DNA of 64,000 nucleotides from Streptomyces sp. NRRL F-2664. GTDB lineage: Bacteria > Actinomycetota > Actinomycetes > Streptomycetales > Streptomycetaceae. This document shows positions 16,523 to 24,624 of the stretch, in pieces. The stretch spans positions 186,001 through 250,000 of the forward strand of contig NZ_JOFX01000002.1 in assembly GCF_000719345.1 (NCBI RefSeq), given 5' to 3'. Made by a program: the position numbers and the translations under genes. The first letter of the stretch is position 1. Every line of letters begins with the position of its first letter. The notes beneath the pieces are model-generated. The model did not search any database and was not told the origin of the DNA. It worked only from the letters and a program-made list of their open reading frames with translations.

Positions 16523-17770
16523 TCAGGCTGCCTCAGGGGTGCTCCGGGGGCCGCCGAAGACCGCCGAAACGGCCGCGCGTGTCCGCTGCTCGCTGCTCGG
16601 CATCAGGTGCGTGTAGATCCGCAGAGTGAAGCCGGGATCGGAGTGGCCGAGGTATACGCTCAGCGCCTTGATGCTCTCACCGCTATCCAGGAGCACCGAC
16701 GCGTAGAAGTGCCGCAAGGCGTGCATGCCGTCGTCTGGCGCCGCAGCATAGCGCTTGCCGCGCTCCCTGGCCGGGATGACGCCGGCAGACGCAAGGGCGG
16801 CCTTCCACACGTGATCGTCGAAGTAGCTGCGCCAGATGGCATGGCCCACAGCACTCGTGAAGACGAGCTGGCGGGACACCAGCGGCCCGTCCGGAGTCTT
16901 CCAAGGCAACTTCACCTCGACCGGCGGAAAGCGCTTCATATGGGTGTTCAGGGCCTCAGCAGTCACGGGGCTCAGGGGCACATCCCGGAGCTTGCCTCGC
17001 TTCGGCGGTGCGAACACGAGCTTCCCGCCAACACGCTTGACCTGCTGCCGTACGTAAAGCCACCCCGACGCGGCGTCGATGTTCTCTCGATCCAGACCGA
17101 AGATCTCCCCCTGCCGCAGGCCACAGCCACCGCCGACGTCCACTGTTGCGGCGAAGCGGTCGGGCAGGCCGGCCCGGACTGCCAACACGCGCTTCTCAGA
17201 CCACGGCTGGACAAGCCGCGGGTCAGGCTCCGGTGCCTTGACCGATTGGGCATGGCACGGGTTCGCCCGAATCACGCCGTCGTCCTTGGCGGCGTTGAAC
17301 AGGGAGGACACGGAGTCGTAGATGGCGCGCCGGTATGTCGCGTTGGGGAGCGAGGTCGCGAGGGTGCTCAGCCAGGCGCGTACGTGCTCGGGCTTGAACG
17401 ACCCCATCGGGCGAGTGCCCAGATGGGGGACGGCGTGCAGGCGAATCCGCCTCTTCACCGCCTCCTGGCTGACGATGTCGGTCGTCAGGCCACCGAGCCA
17501 CTTCTCGGCGTACTCACGGAAGGTGATCCGTCCGGCCTTCGGGTCGAAGAACTGCCCCGAGTCCATATCGGCCTTGATCCGGGTGAGCCACTTCTCGGCC
17601 CGGCCCTTCTCCCGGTCCGGGAAACTCTGCGACTGCTCGGTACCGTCGGGCCCGACGTACCGGGCGCGGTAGCGCATGCCCGTGCCGTAGCGGTCGGTTT
17701 TGACCCGCCGGGTCTTCCCGTCGGGCCCGGTCTCGGTCTTGTACCAGCGGTCTTGGATGTGGCCTGCCAC
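16523..17770 (-). CDS. int: Tyrosine site-specific integrase of AICE 2
   Basis: This 415-residue integrase starts at GTG 17770, preceded by GAAAGG. Upstream in-frame codons are present, but the segment there contains the excisionase-linked hairpin. The N terminus (HIQDRWYKTETGPDGKTRR) is the AP2-like arm-binding type seen in actinobacterial integrases. Catalytic residues are complete: Arg in CGLRQGE, Lys in KRGKLRD, HALRH, LGHS and the nucleophile Y386 in RIYTHLM. It should recombine at GGCAAGATGGGGTGT upstream of ettA. It is not closely related to the element 1 integrase, consistent with a different target. Confidence 0.92.
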   Translation of the reverse strand: MAGHIQDRWYKTETGPDGKTRRVKTDRYGTGMRYRARYVGPDGTEQSQSFPDREKGRAEKWLTRIKADMDSGQFFDPKAGRITFREYAEKWLGGLTTDIVSQEAVKRRIRLHAVPHLGTRPMGSFKPEHVRAWLSTLATSLPNATYRRAIYDSVSSLFNAAKDDGVIRANPCHAQSVKAPEPDPRLVQPWSEKRVLAVRAGLPDRFAATVDVGGGCGLRQGEIFGLDRENIDAASGWLYVRQQVKRVGGKLVFAPPKRGKLRDVPLSPVTAEALNTHMKRFPPVEVKLPWKTPDGPLVSRQLVFTSAVGHAIWRSYFDDHVWKAALASAGVIPARERGKRYAAAPDDGMHALRHFYASVLLDSGESIKALSVYLGHSDPGFTLRIYTHLMPSSEQRTRAAVSAVFGGPRSTPEAA

Positions 17771-17795
17771 GTGAGGGCCTTTCTGGGGAAGCGCT

Positions 17796-17823
17796 GAGGG
17801 CGGGCCCTGGTGGGCCCGCCCTC
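17796..17823 (-). terminator. Hairpin between xis and int (AICE 2)
   Basis: A perfect 12-base stem (17796-17807 with 17812-17823) has a TGGT loop. It lies between the excisionase stop and the integrase start and may limit read-through into int. Confidence 0.65.
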
Positions 17824-17838
17824 GTGATCGGGTGGTGG

Positions 17839-18075
17839 TTAGGCGGCTTGGCTGAGGTCCGCGCGCTTCTGCTCGGCGATCCAGGCGTAGACGTCGGCGG
17901 GGTCGTAGCGGAGGTGTTTGCCGACGCGGAATCCAGGCGGACCGGTGCGCTTCTTGCGCCACTGGTAGACGGTCTCCACCGGAACGTCGAAGAGTTCGGC
18001 GATGTCGTCGGGATTCAGGTATCGGTCGGGGAGGCCGGCGCGCAGGATGGCGCGGGGGTCGCTCTGAGCGGGCAT
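17839..18075 (-). CDS. xis: Excisionase (helix-turn-helix) of AICE 2
   Basis: This 78-residue protein starts at ATG 18075 behind GGAGGAG. It is an AlpA/MerR-like winged helix: LNPDDIAELFDVPVETVYQW, then a RTGPPGFRVGKHLRY wing and PADVYAWI as the last helix. It should assist the adjacent integrase in excision. Unlike element 1, where the two genes overlap by a base, here 68 bases and a strong hairpin separate xis from int. Integrase and excisionase levels may therefore be set differently. Confidence 0.85.
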   Translation of the reverse strand: MPAQSDPRAILRAGLPDRYLNPDDIAELFDVPVETVYQWRKKRTGPPGFRVGKHLRYDPADVYAWIAEQKRADLSQAA

Positions 18076-18099
18076 TGCTCCTCCGGAAGCTTGGGTGGG

Positions 18100-18464
18100 C
18101 CCGTATCTGTCCGAGGTTCGGATTTCTGCGTCATCGCGTCACCTACGTCATTCAGGGACCTGACCTGCTGCTTTGGGTGACATAGGGGGTATGTGTGCGT
18201 CACCGGTCTGCGTCACCTGTGTCATCGGGTGACGCAAGGCGGTGACGCAGGTGACGCGGGATGACGCAGCCGTGGGCCGTCTGCGTCACCCGCTTATCCG
18301 CAGGTCACAGGCGGTTTCGCGGCTGATGGTGACGCGGGTGACGCAGACCTTCCCTTCTTAGGAAAAAGGGAGGGGGTGTCTGTTGTGGTGCGGTGCGCCT
18401 TCAAACGCGAAGAGGGAGCCGCCAAGCGGCACGTCCCTTGCAGCGGCGGCAAGCCGCCGGAACA
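18100..18464 (-). other. Candidate replication origin of AICE 2 (iterons)
   Basis: The non-coding 460 bases between xis and rep contain the same blocks as 6168-6530, in inverted orientation. These are a conserved segment around CCGAGGTTCGG (18112), then about fifteen GTGAC/GTCAC words from 18130 to about 18350, many as GTGACGC. A CTTAGGAAAAAG box follows at about 18357, and then a GGCGGC...GCCGCC hairpin around 18443-18459. Order and spacing match element 1 over several hundred bases. Because coding selection does not act here, the conservation points to a functional origin or a recent exchange of the cassette. Confidence 0.62.
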
Positions 18465-18507
18465 GCAAGAAGAGCACGCGGCGCCGGGAGCCGGGTGCTC
18501 TTCTTGC
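18465..18507 (-). terminator. Terminator-like hairpin after rep (AICE 2)
   Basis: Perfect 13-base arms (18465-18477 with 18495-18507) lie 28 bases after the rep stop. This is the counterpart of 6125-6167. Confidence 0.72.
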
Positions 18508-18535
18508 TTGTGCGGGAGCGAGCCCGGGGCGTGGG

Positions 18536-20017
18536 CTAGAACGCCTCCGCCTGCTCGTGTGGCGCCGGGGGGGCCGGGCGGGTCATTTCGATGTAGCGGG
18601 CGGCTTTGGTGCGGCCCCAGTCGACGAGGACGCCGCGGGCGGCGAGGGTGGGCTGGAGGCGCTTGAGGCGGTCGGAGAGGACTTTGCCGGTGGTGGGCCA
18701 GCCCTTGGGCAGGGGCCGGAAGTCGTCTCCGGTGTAGAGCTGGGTGAGGGCGTGCAGCCACTCGGCGGAGGCCATCCGGACTTCGGCGCCCGGGTCGAGG
18801 CCGGCGGCGTGCTTGAGGACGGTCTGGGCGAGTAGGTCGCCCTCGATCACGTCGTCGTTGAGGTCATCCAGAGTCGCCCGGTACGCGTTCAGGGACGCGA
18901 GGCCGGTGGCCGCGTCCAGCTGAGCGCAGAGGTGGGCGAAATCCGCCATCCGCAGGTCGGCGGGGATCTCGGCCTGAGTGGCCCGGACCTTGACGGTCAG
19001 GTCCAGCAGTGAGCCGAGGATGACCGGCAGCACGCTCTCGTACTCCGCCCACAGCTCCGCTTCCGTCCTGCGTACGCGGGGACGCTCCAGGCGCAGAGGC
19101 AGCAGGCGTTCGGCGAGGTCGGGGCGGATCACGCCGACGTCGATGCCGGTCAGCAGGAGCGGGCGGCGGTAGCGGGAGAGGTAGACGTCCCCGTCGCTGA
19201 ACAGCGCGCGCTTGACGCTCTCGGCGCCTGTGACGATGCAGCACATCAGGTCCGACAGGTCCGGCGCCAGGTGGGAGAGGTTGTCGAGGGCGGTGACCCA
19301 TCCTGCGGCGACGGCCGTGATCAGGTTCTCCTCGTCCTTCGGCGCACGGCGCAGGTCGCCCTTCATGCCCTCGATGATCCGCACCAGCATCCGTCCGCCG
19401 GTCGACTTCCCGGCACCCTGGGGGCCGGTGAGGAACGGCGCGGGGACAGGCACCGACGGCTCCAGGCAGCCGATCAGCCACGCGATGGCCAGGCACTCGC
19501 TCTCGGCGCCCGCGAAGTTGCACAGCCGCAGCAGAGCGTCGATGCCCTTGCCATCGGTGTCCTTCTCGGGGATCGGGAGTTCACCGGTGAGCTGGGTCCG
19601 GCGCCAGCACACTTCCCGCGGGTCAGGGGTGAGGACGTCCCAGCCGGTGGGGTGGATGCGAACCGACTGGCCGTCGTCACGGCCCAGGTCCAACCAGGTC
19701 GCACCATCGAACCCGGGCGCGACCCGGATATAGGTGGCCTGTACGTCCTGGCTGAGGGCGAGTGCTTCGATCAAGTCCAATGCCTCCTTGAGCGCGGAGC
19801 CGTTGAAGGAGCCTTTGCCGTCGTTGTAGAGGCCGACCATGAGTTCCTGCCGGTGGCTGCCGGTCGTGCCCTGGGAGCGGATCGGCCGGGCGACGGGGTG
19901 GCCGTTCTTCTGCGCGTAGACGGTGCCTTCGGTGGTGCGGAAGTACCGGAAGTGGTCCTGCGCGTAGTCGGTGATGATCTGCCGCGCCGGAGTCTTGTCC
20001 TCGTCGGTCACGGTCAC
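18536..20017 (-). CDS. Replication initiator / helicase-type ATPase of AICE 2
   Basis: The protein has 493 residues, exactly the length of the element 1 protein. I count only about 35 differences by eye, mostly conservative. The start is GTG 20017, overlapping the prim-pol stop. The P-loop GPQGAGKST is near residue 198, with ALDNLSH and CCIVTGAES intact, as is LLLTGIDVG. It should unwind the origin and load replication on the excised circle together with prim-pol. Differences cluster near the C-terminal third (for example around residues 390-450), which could tune origin reading. Confidence 0.75.
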   Translation of the reverse strand: MTVTDEDKTPARQIITDYAQDHFRYFRTTEGTVYAQKNGHPVARPIRSQGTTGSHRQELMVGLYNDGKGSFNGSALKEALDLIEALALSQDVQATYIRVAPGFDGATWLDLGRDDGQSVRIHPTGWDVLTPDPREVCWRRTQLTGELPIPEKDTDGKGIDALLRLCNFAGAESECLAIAWLIGCLEPSVPVPAPFLTGPQGAGKSTGGRMLVRIIEGMKGDLRRAPKDEENLITAVAAGWVTALDNLSHLAPDLSDLMCCIVTGAESVKRALFSDGDVYLSRYRRPLLLTGIDVGVIRPDLAERLLPLRLERPRVRRTEAELWAEYESVLPVILGSLLDLTVKVRATQAEIPADLRMADFAHLCAQLDAATGLASLNAYRATLDDLNDDVIEGDLLAQTVLKHAAGLDPGAEVRMASAEWLHALTQLYTGDDFRPLPKGWPTTGKVLSDRLKRLQPTLAARGVLVDWGRTKAARYIEMTRPAPPAPHEQAEAF

Positions 20018-20862
20018 ATCCCCAGCTGAGTGCGGGCGTTGGTCCAGGCGTCCTCGCAGTGCCGCAGGGACTCACCCTTGGCCTGCGCGGCGGTAAACAG
20101 GCGGCCGATGTGCGTTTCGGTGAGGCAGCCGCACCGGCCGTGCGCGGACAGCACCGCGAGGAACAGCCGGTACACGGTCCGGTGGATGCCGTCCGGGGCA
20201 TCCTCGATCCGCTGCTCGGCCATGGCGATGCCCCGTTCCAGGTAGGCGGGCGAGCGGTGCGGGCACTGGCCGCCCCCGGCCAGCGCCGAAACGGTCGGGG
20301 TGCTCGTTGCGGGCCGGGCCGCGGTGGGCTCCTGCTGGGCGAGCGCGCGCACGGCATCCGGGAGCGGCGCCATGGTGCCGGTGCCGGGGCCGAGCCAGCG
20401 GGCGTAGGACATCAGAGACTTGATGTCCACTCCCGGGCGTACGGCGTTGCGGGAGGTCATGGTGCCCAGGTAGAGCCAGTGCTCCCCGCGGGTGGTGAGC
20501 ACGGTCCGCGTGGTGGGCAAGTTCTGCCGGGCCCAGACGATCGCATCGGCGTTGTCCAGGTCAACTACGGTGAGGCCGGTACCGCCGGGGTGGTAGGCGA
20601 CGGCCGCGGCCTGCCGCCAGGCCGGGGCCCACGCGGGCGAGGTGAGGATGTTCGGGTCGGTGGTGGCGGCGGCCCATGCGTGGCACGGCGCCGGGCACGC
20701 GCAGGGGCCGGGGGTCTTCATGGTCGGTCGGCCGCCGCAGGCGTTCTTCCGGCAGGTGCGGCAGTTGCCCATGGGGCCCTTGCCCTCCCGCAGCGGCATC
20801 ACTGGCAGGCCCCGCTCGGCGAGCCGGAGAGCGTTGGCCAGGTGGCCGGTCAGCGTGGTCAT
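20014..20862 (-). CDS. Bifunctional primase-polymerase (prim-pol) of AICE 2
   Basis: This 282-residue protein starts at ATG 20862, overlapping the methyltransferase stop (ATGA). The Cys-rich segment (CRTCRKNACGG, PCACPAPC), the VVDLDNA catalytic motif, RGEHWLY and GVDIKS match the element 1 enzyme nearly throughout. The first dozen residues differ, because element 1 has a distinct N-terminal extension and its own ribosome binding site. It is translationally coupled to the methyltransferase upstream and rep downstream. The replication operon here therefore includes a DNA modification gene that element 1 lacks. Confidence 0.85.
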   Translation of the reverse strand: MTTLTGHLANALRLAERGLPVMPLREGKGPMGNCRTCRKNACGGRPTMKTPGPCACPAPCHAWAAATTDPNILTSPAWAPAWRQAAAVAYHPGGTGLTVVDLDNADAIVWARQNLPTTRTVLTTRGEHWLYLGTMTSRNAVRPGVDIKSLMSYARWLGPGTGTMAPLPDAVRALAQQEPTAARPATSTPTVSALAGGGQCPHRSPAYLERGIAMAEQRIEDAPDGIHRTVYRLFLAVLSAHGRCGCLTETHIGRLFTAAQAKGESLRHCEDAWTNARTQLGM

Positions 20863-21542
20863 GCGGCCACCGCCATGGTGTTGAGGTGGGTGAGGGCCTG
20901 GCGGCCGATCCAGTGGGTGTAGGCCGGGGGGATGCATTCGCGGATGCCGTCGCGGTTCATCCAGGGGACGCCCATGTCGGAGCGGACGTACGGGACGTTG
21001 GAGAAGTTGCCGACGGCGTGGTACCAGTCGCCGTCCCTCAGCGGGCGGCCCATCTTCGTGAGCGGGGCGGTGTGCGGCTGGTGGGCGGGCGGGGTGAGGG
21101 TGAAGCCGCCGCCGGTCTCGAACAGCCGGTGGCGGTAGGTCCGCATCCCGAACACAGCCGCGCACATCACCACCGGGTCCCGTAGTTCAGGTACGGCCTC
21201 TACGACGTTCTCGATGACCCACGGCCGCCCGGTGGCCTCCAGCGCCTCGCGGACGGGTGCGATCAGGTCGGGGTGTTCGCGGCCCTGGATCTTCTGCGTG
21301 CGGGAGTAACGCTGGCAGGGCGGGGAGGCGTGGATGAAGTCGAACCCGGCACCGAACTCGCGAATGAACGCGACGGCGTCGCCCTGGTGGAAGCCGAGCG
21401 GGTAGCGGGTCTGCGCGGTCAGGTCGACGCCGGTCACGTCGAATCCGGCCCGGTGGTAGCCCATGCCTGCGCCGCCCTGGCAGCAGAACGCGTCCAGTAA
21501 CAGCGGCCGGTGCTCTCGCCGGATGTGGGTGAGGTGGGTCAT
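20859..21542 (-). CDS. Orphan DNA cytosine-5 methyltransferase
   Basis: This 227-residue protein starts at ATG 21542, seven bases after GGAGGA. Motif I is LLDAFCCQGGAGMGYHRAG and motif IV is ASPPCQRYS with the catalytic Cys. The ENV motif VI, RTYRHRLFE (motif VIII type) and a C-terminal GNFSNVPY...IPPAYT (motif X type) are present, so the enzyme looks complete. It is very short and has little room for a target-recognition domain, as in phage-borne enzymes. No restriction gene is nearby. Possible roles are protection of the transferring element from host restriction or marking of the origin; both are inference. Confidence 0.85.
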   Translation of the reverse strand: MTHLTHIRREHRPLLLDAFCCQGGAGMGYHRAGFDVTGVDLTAQTRYPLGFHQGDAVAFIREFGAGFDFIHASPPCQRYSRTQKIQGREHPDLIAPVREALEATGRPWVIENVVEAVPELRDPVVMCAAVFGMRTYRHRLFETGGGFTLTPPAHQPHTAPLTKMGRPLRDGDWYHAVGNFSNVPYVRSDMGVPWMNRDGIRECIPPAYTHWIGRQALTHLNTMAVAA

Positions 21543-21579
21543 GCTGGAGTCCTCCACAGGTCTTGGATGGGTTGTGGAT

Positions 21580-21617
21580 GAGGGCGGCCCGGTCTTTGGC
21601 GAGAGGGGGCCGCCCTC
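21580..21617 (-). promoter_or_regulatory. Hairpin with conserved loop TCTCGCCAAAG, before the methyltransferase gene
   Basis: A perfect 11-base stem (21580-21590 with 21607-21617) encloses a loop that reads CTCTCGCCAAAG on the minus strand. It lies 38 bases before the methyltransferase start, the same position as the element 1 hairpins relative to their genes. Confidence 0.6.
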
Positions 21618-21624
21618 GTTGTGT

Positions 21625-21795
21625 TCAGTGGCGGGTGTGGTCGGTGGCCAGGTCGGTCAGCCGCTTGGCCTCGTCGGGGGTGACGTGGCGGTAGCGGACC
21701 GAGACCCGGCAACCGGGGTGCGGGCAGCGCACGGTGCGCATGCCGGTGAGCAGTGCGAGCGCGTCGGCGGCGCGCTCGGGCAGGGGCTGGTTCAC
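21625..21795 (-). CDS. Small CxxxxC protein of AICE 2
   Basis: This 56-residue protein starts at GTG 21795 behind GAAAGG. It has a helical first half (PERAADALALLTGM), CPHPGC at residues about 24-29 and His residues near the C terminus (RHVTPDE, TDHTRH), so a small zinc site is plausible. The long open frame continuing upstream on this strand is a shadow of the next gene. Function is unknown. Similar tiny proteins accompany spread genes in Streptomyces elements. Confidence 0.6.
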   Translation of the reverse strand: MNQPLPERAADALALLTGMRTVRCPHPGCRVSVRYRHVTPDEAKRLTDLATDHTRH

Positions 21796-21806
21796 GCGGT
21801 GGCCTT

Positions 21807-22304
21807 TCAGCGGTTGTTGAAGGTGCCGGTGGCGCGGCCGAAGACTCCGGTCGCGGTGATGTTCTGGGTGATGTGGTGGACAGGCCCCGCTCCCCGTCCG
21901 CCGCGGCTGCGGCCGGTGCGGAGGAGGAGCGTGGCGAGGCCGCCGGCGGCGATGACGGCGACGGTGGCCCAGAGGGCTTCGGCCATGGCGAGGACTCCCG
22001 GGGCGGCGTAGGAGATCCCGACCCCGGCGGCGGCGATCCCGCCGCCAAGCGTCGGGGCGAGGAGCGCGGTGGTCTTGGCCCAGCGCGGAATCGGCTCCCG
22101 GACCGGTTCCGGTTCGGGAGTCGGGGCGTAGTGCGGCTGGGTGTAGGCGAGGGTGCGGATCCCGTTGGGGAGGGTCACCCAGTCGATGCCGGGCGGGACC
22201 TCGGTCGGCAGCAGGACGGTGTGCGGCTCGACCGGTAGGGGGCGGTGGATGGGGTCGCCGTAGCGGGTGGCGGGGGTGAGCGGCTGGTGGGGTTCGGTGT
22301 GCAC
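21807..22304 (-). CDS. AICE 2 small membrane protein, spread/transfer type
   Basis: This 165-residue protein starts at GTG 22304 behind GAAGGGA. The Pro-rich first 70 residues precede a LPRWAKTTALLAPTLGGG-type membrane region. Two hydrophobic segments at about 78-100 and 102-122 are followed by a basic tail with VHHITQNITATG. It resembles the element 1 protein at 552-929 in having paired membrane segments and an HH/HI stretch, which suggests a shared role in DNA spread. It lies just downstream of a perfect palindrome and a repeat array that could control it. Confidence 0.55.
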   Translation of the reverse strand: MHTEPHQPLTPATRYGDPIHRPLPVEPHTVLLPTEVPPGIDWVTLPNGIRTLAYTQPHYAPTPEPEPVREPIPRWAKTTALLAPTLGGGIAAAGVGISYAAPGVLAMAEALWATVAVIAAGGLATLLLRTGRSRGGRGAGPVHHITQNITATGVFGRATGTFNNR

Positions 22305-22324
22305 AACGTGGTCCCTTCAACGGG

Positions 22325-22362
22325 ACGGGCACCACACCTCAACGTTGAGGTGTGGTGCCCGT
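22325..22362. promoter_or_regulatory. 38-base perfect palindrome
   Basis: Nineteen bases (22325-22343) are followed immediately by their exact reverse complement (22344-22362), centred on AACGTT with no spacer. It ends 21 bases before the GTG start of the membrane gene (minus strand) and touches the CGACAAG array. It could be a regulator-binding site or a cruciform. Confidence 0.65.
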
Positions 22363-22366
22363 GCGG

Positions 22367-22512
22367 CTTGTCGCCTGCTTGTCGTCCCGCTTGTCGTGTG
22401 CCCTGTCTTGTCGCTTGTCTTGTCGCTTGTCGCCCCCGAGGTCAAAGCCCGTTTCCGGCCCTCCAGAGGGCCGGGGAGAGGTCTTGGCGTTGGGGAGGCG
22501 ACAAGCGACAAG
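22367..22512 (-). repeat. CGACAAG repeat array after the translocase gene, candidate clt
   Basis: CGACAAG occurs on the minus strand at 22367, 22378, 22390, 22407, 22419 and 22426, with a one-base variant at 22414. Two inverted copies lie at 22499 and 22506, directly after the tra stop codon. TraB proteins read short direct repeats in clt next to their own gene through a C-terminal winged helix, so this array is the best candidate for the element 2 transfer locus. Confidence 0.6.
22455..22474 (-). terminator. Hairpin downstream of the AICE 2 translocase gene
   Basis: A perfect 9-base stem (22455-22463 with 22466-22474) has a CA loop and lies about 40 bases beyond the tra stop. It probably marks the end of the transfer transcript. 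Confidence 0.5.
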
Positions 22513-22515
22513 GGG

Positions 22516-24624
22516 TCACGCGTCGGGGGCGTGGTTGCGGTGGACGTAGCGGGTCTTCGTGCCCGCCCCGACCCGCACCGCCAGGCCCTCGTCCGCCCAC
22601 TCCTGGAGCCACCCACTGATCGTCTGCCGGTTGGTGCCGTAGGTGTCGGCGAGGGCTCGGGCGATCGCCGATGCCCCGGTGCCCTCGGGCCCGGCCGCCT
22701 CCAGAGCGGCGAGGGCAGCCGCCTGTGCGGCGTTGTCCTGCTCCCCTCGCAGAGCAGACAGGTTCAACCCGCCCGGCACCGCCTTGGGCGCCGGAGGGGA
22801 TTCCGATTCCGGGTCGGGGGTGGTGGCGAACTGGGCGTCGATCTGCGCCCGGAAAGCCTCGGCCAGCCGGTCCTCATGCGACGCGGTCGCCGTGGGCTGC
22901 CGGTGGGCGCTCAGGTTCAGCCCACCCGCCGGCGCGGCGGTCGCCGTGGTGTCGTGCGGGCTGCCCGAGTCGTCGGTGTGGTCGTTGATCCAGGCGGTGC
23001 GGGTGGTGTCCCAGCGGCGGGCGTAGTCGGGCCCGGCGGCCTTGGCGGAGATGTCGTCCAGGCGGGGGTGTCGGTCGGAGGTCGCGTGGACGATGTCTCG
23101 GATCTGGGCGGGCTTGATCCGCCAAGACTTGAACAGGGCGGCCGGGGATTCGGGGGTGCCGAGGAACCCGGCGCCCTTGTAGGGGGCCTGCTCGATGCTC
23201 AGTCCGCGGCGGCCGGGGAAGAGCTTGGCCAGGTCCATGCCCTCCTTCTCACCACCAGTCAGCGCGATACGGACCTTCGCTTCCCGGCGGATCATCAGGT
23301 TTCCGAGCACCGCCCCGGTGGCGCCGAGCGCGGTGAGGAAGGTGCGCAGGCCCATGGCGCGGGAGATCCGGATGACTTCCAGGATCTTCGCCGCGAGTGC
23401 CTTCATGGCCTTGTCGCGGCTGGCGAGGATCTCGGCGCCCTCGTCGATGATCAGCTCGATCTGCGGGATCCGACGGCTGATGGGCAGCAGGTCGGTGTCG
23501 GCGTCGGCCATGAGCTGCTGGTAGGCGACCTTCCGCCGTTTGGCGATCGCGATCGCCGCGTCGAGCATCCGGTGGGCTTCCTCCGGGGTGGAGGCGAGCC
23601 AGTCGATTCCGGGCCGGACCACCTGGCCGTCGGTGGGGGTGAGGGCGGGGCGGACCCAGGGCAGGCCGGCGGATCCGGCGTTGAGGTCGATGACCCAGCC
23701 GAGCATGTCCTCGGCGCGGGCTACGGCCCCGATGAAGGTGTGGACGAAGTTGGTCTTGCCCGATCCGGTGGGGCCGACCGCGATCGCGCACTGCTCCCGC
23801 AGGAACGCATCCGCAGACCGGCCGTCGGTCCGCACCCCCAGCGGCAAGCCGGTGTGGACCGACAGGGGGCCGTAGTCGGTGGGGTAGGCGATGTCCTCGG
23901 CCAGGACGTTGACGGTGGTGACGTCGATCAGCACCCGGCCCTGGTTGATGCCGGCGGACGCGGCGGCAGTGCAGCCGTTCGGCAGCCGCGCATCGGCGGA
24001 GAGGGCGGCGTTGTACTGGGCGACCTTGTGCCAGGTCGCCCCGCCGGGCGGCAGGTCGGCGTCGATCGTGAACCCTGTCCCGGTCGGCCACGTCTCCACC
24101 GCGAGGATCCGCAGCGTGAGCCCGCACACCCGCTGCACCCGGTCCACCCACTCCGCGGCGATCGCACGGCGTTCGGCGGACAGTTCACGGGCGACCTGCC
24201 GTTCCGCGGCGGCGATGGCCTCCAGCTCCCTGGCCTCCTCGTAGAAGCCGACCGAGCGGGCGGCAGCGCCCATGCTGACGCCGAGCACGGCCAGGGCGCC
24301 GAGCTTGGTCCACTCCAGCGGCCCCGTCGCCAGAGCCCAGGTGGTCCAGCCGGATCCGAGGAGCCAGGACGCGGCGCGGGAGGTGATGGTCCGGCCGGCC
24401 AGCTTCTGTCGCAGGCCCGACGCGGTGTGCCCGATCGCGCCGACCGTGCCGACGGCGAGGGCCCAGCCGGGGGGCATGTGGGCGAGGGTACCGACCGTGG
24501 CCACCGCGTACGCGCCCGTGGTCGCCGACAGCGCCCCGGTGACCGGGCCGTGCCCGGCCGCCCAGTCCAGAGCCAGGCCCCGATGCTCGACCGCTTTCGT
24601 CTTGCCCTTGGTCTTGGTGGCCAT
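22516..24624 (-). CDS. traB: FtsK/SpoIIIE-type conjugative DNA translocase (TraB) of AICE 2
   Basis: This 702-residue protein starts at ATG 24624, overlapping the preceding stop by one base. Hydrophobic segments around residues 35-70 and 95-125 anchor it. The ATPase core has Walker A VGPTGSGKTNF near residue 285 and Walker B IELIIDEGAE near 390. A linker with two copies of GGLNLSA precedes a C-terminal winged-helix-like domain (about 635-690, with GASAIARAL and NRQTISGWLQEW). Family members pump double-stranded DNA into the recipient after binding clt repeats. The CGACAAG array directly downstream fits that requirement. It is not closely similar to the element 1 translocase. Confidence 0.9.
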   Translation of the reverse strand: MATKTKGKTKAVEHRGLALDWAAGHGPVTGALSATTGAYAVATVGTLAHMPPGWALAVGTVGAIGHTASGLRQKLAGRTITSRAASWLLGSGWTTWALATGPLEWTKLGALAVLGVSMGAAARSVGFYEEARELEAIAAAERQVARELSAERRAIAAEWVDRVQRVCGLTLRILAVETWPTGTGFTIDADLPPGGATWHKVAQYNAALSADARLPNGCTAAASAGINQGRVLIDVTTVNVLAEDIAYPTDYGPLSVHTGLPLGVRTDGRSADAFLREQCAIAVGPTGSGKTNFVHTFIGAVARAEDMLGWVIDLNAGSAGLPWVRPALTPTDGQVVRPGIDWLASTPEEAHRMLDAAIAIAKRRKVAYQQLMADADTDLLPISRRIPQIELIIDEGAEILASRDKAMKALAAKILEVIRISRAMGLRTFLTALGATGAVLGNLMIRREAKVRIALTGGEKEGMDLAKLFPGRRGLSIEQAPYKGAGFLGTPESPAALFKSWRIKPAQIRDIVHATSDRHPRLDDISAKAAGPDYARRWDTTRTAWINDHTDDSGSPHDTTATAAPAGGLNLSAHRQPTATASHEDRLAEAFRAQIDAQFATTPDPESESPPAPKAVPGGLNLSALRGEQDNAAQAAALAALEAAGPEGTGASAIARALADTYGTNRQTISGWLQEWADEGLAVRVGAGTKTRYVHRNHAPDA

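Noticed and set aside
21799..22335. Upstream extension of the small gene at 21625-21795
   Set aside because: The extension is a shifted-frame shadow of the membrane gene at 21807-22304; a GTG with a ribosome binding site starts the real short gene.
22367..22432. CRISPR-like array
   Set aside because: Repeat unit is 7 bases with irregular 0-10 base gaps and no cas genes; it fits protein-binding repeats.
22352..22549. Open frames across the CTTGTCG array
   Set aside because: They read through the repeats, lack ribosome binding sites and overlap the end of the translocase gene; the repeats explain the frames.
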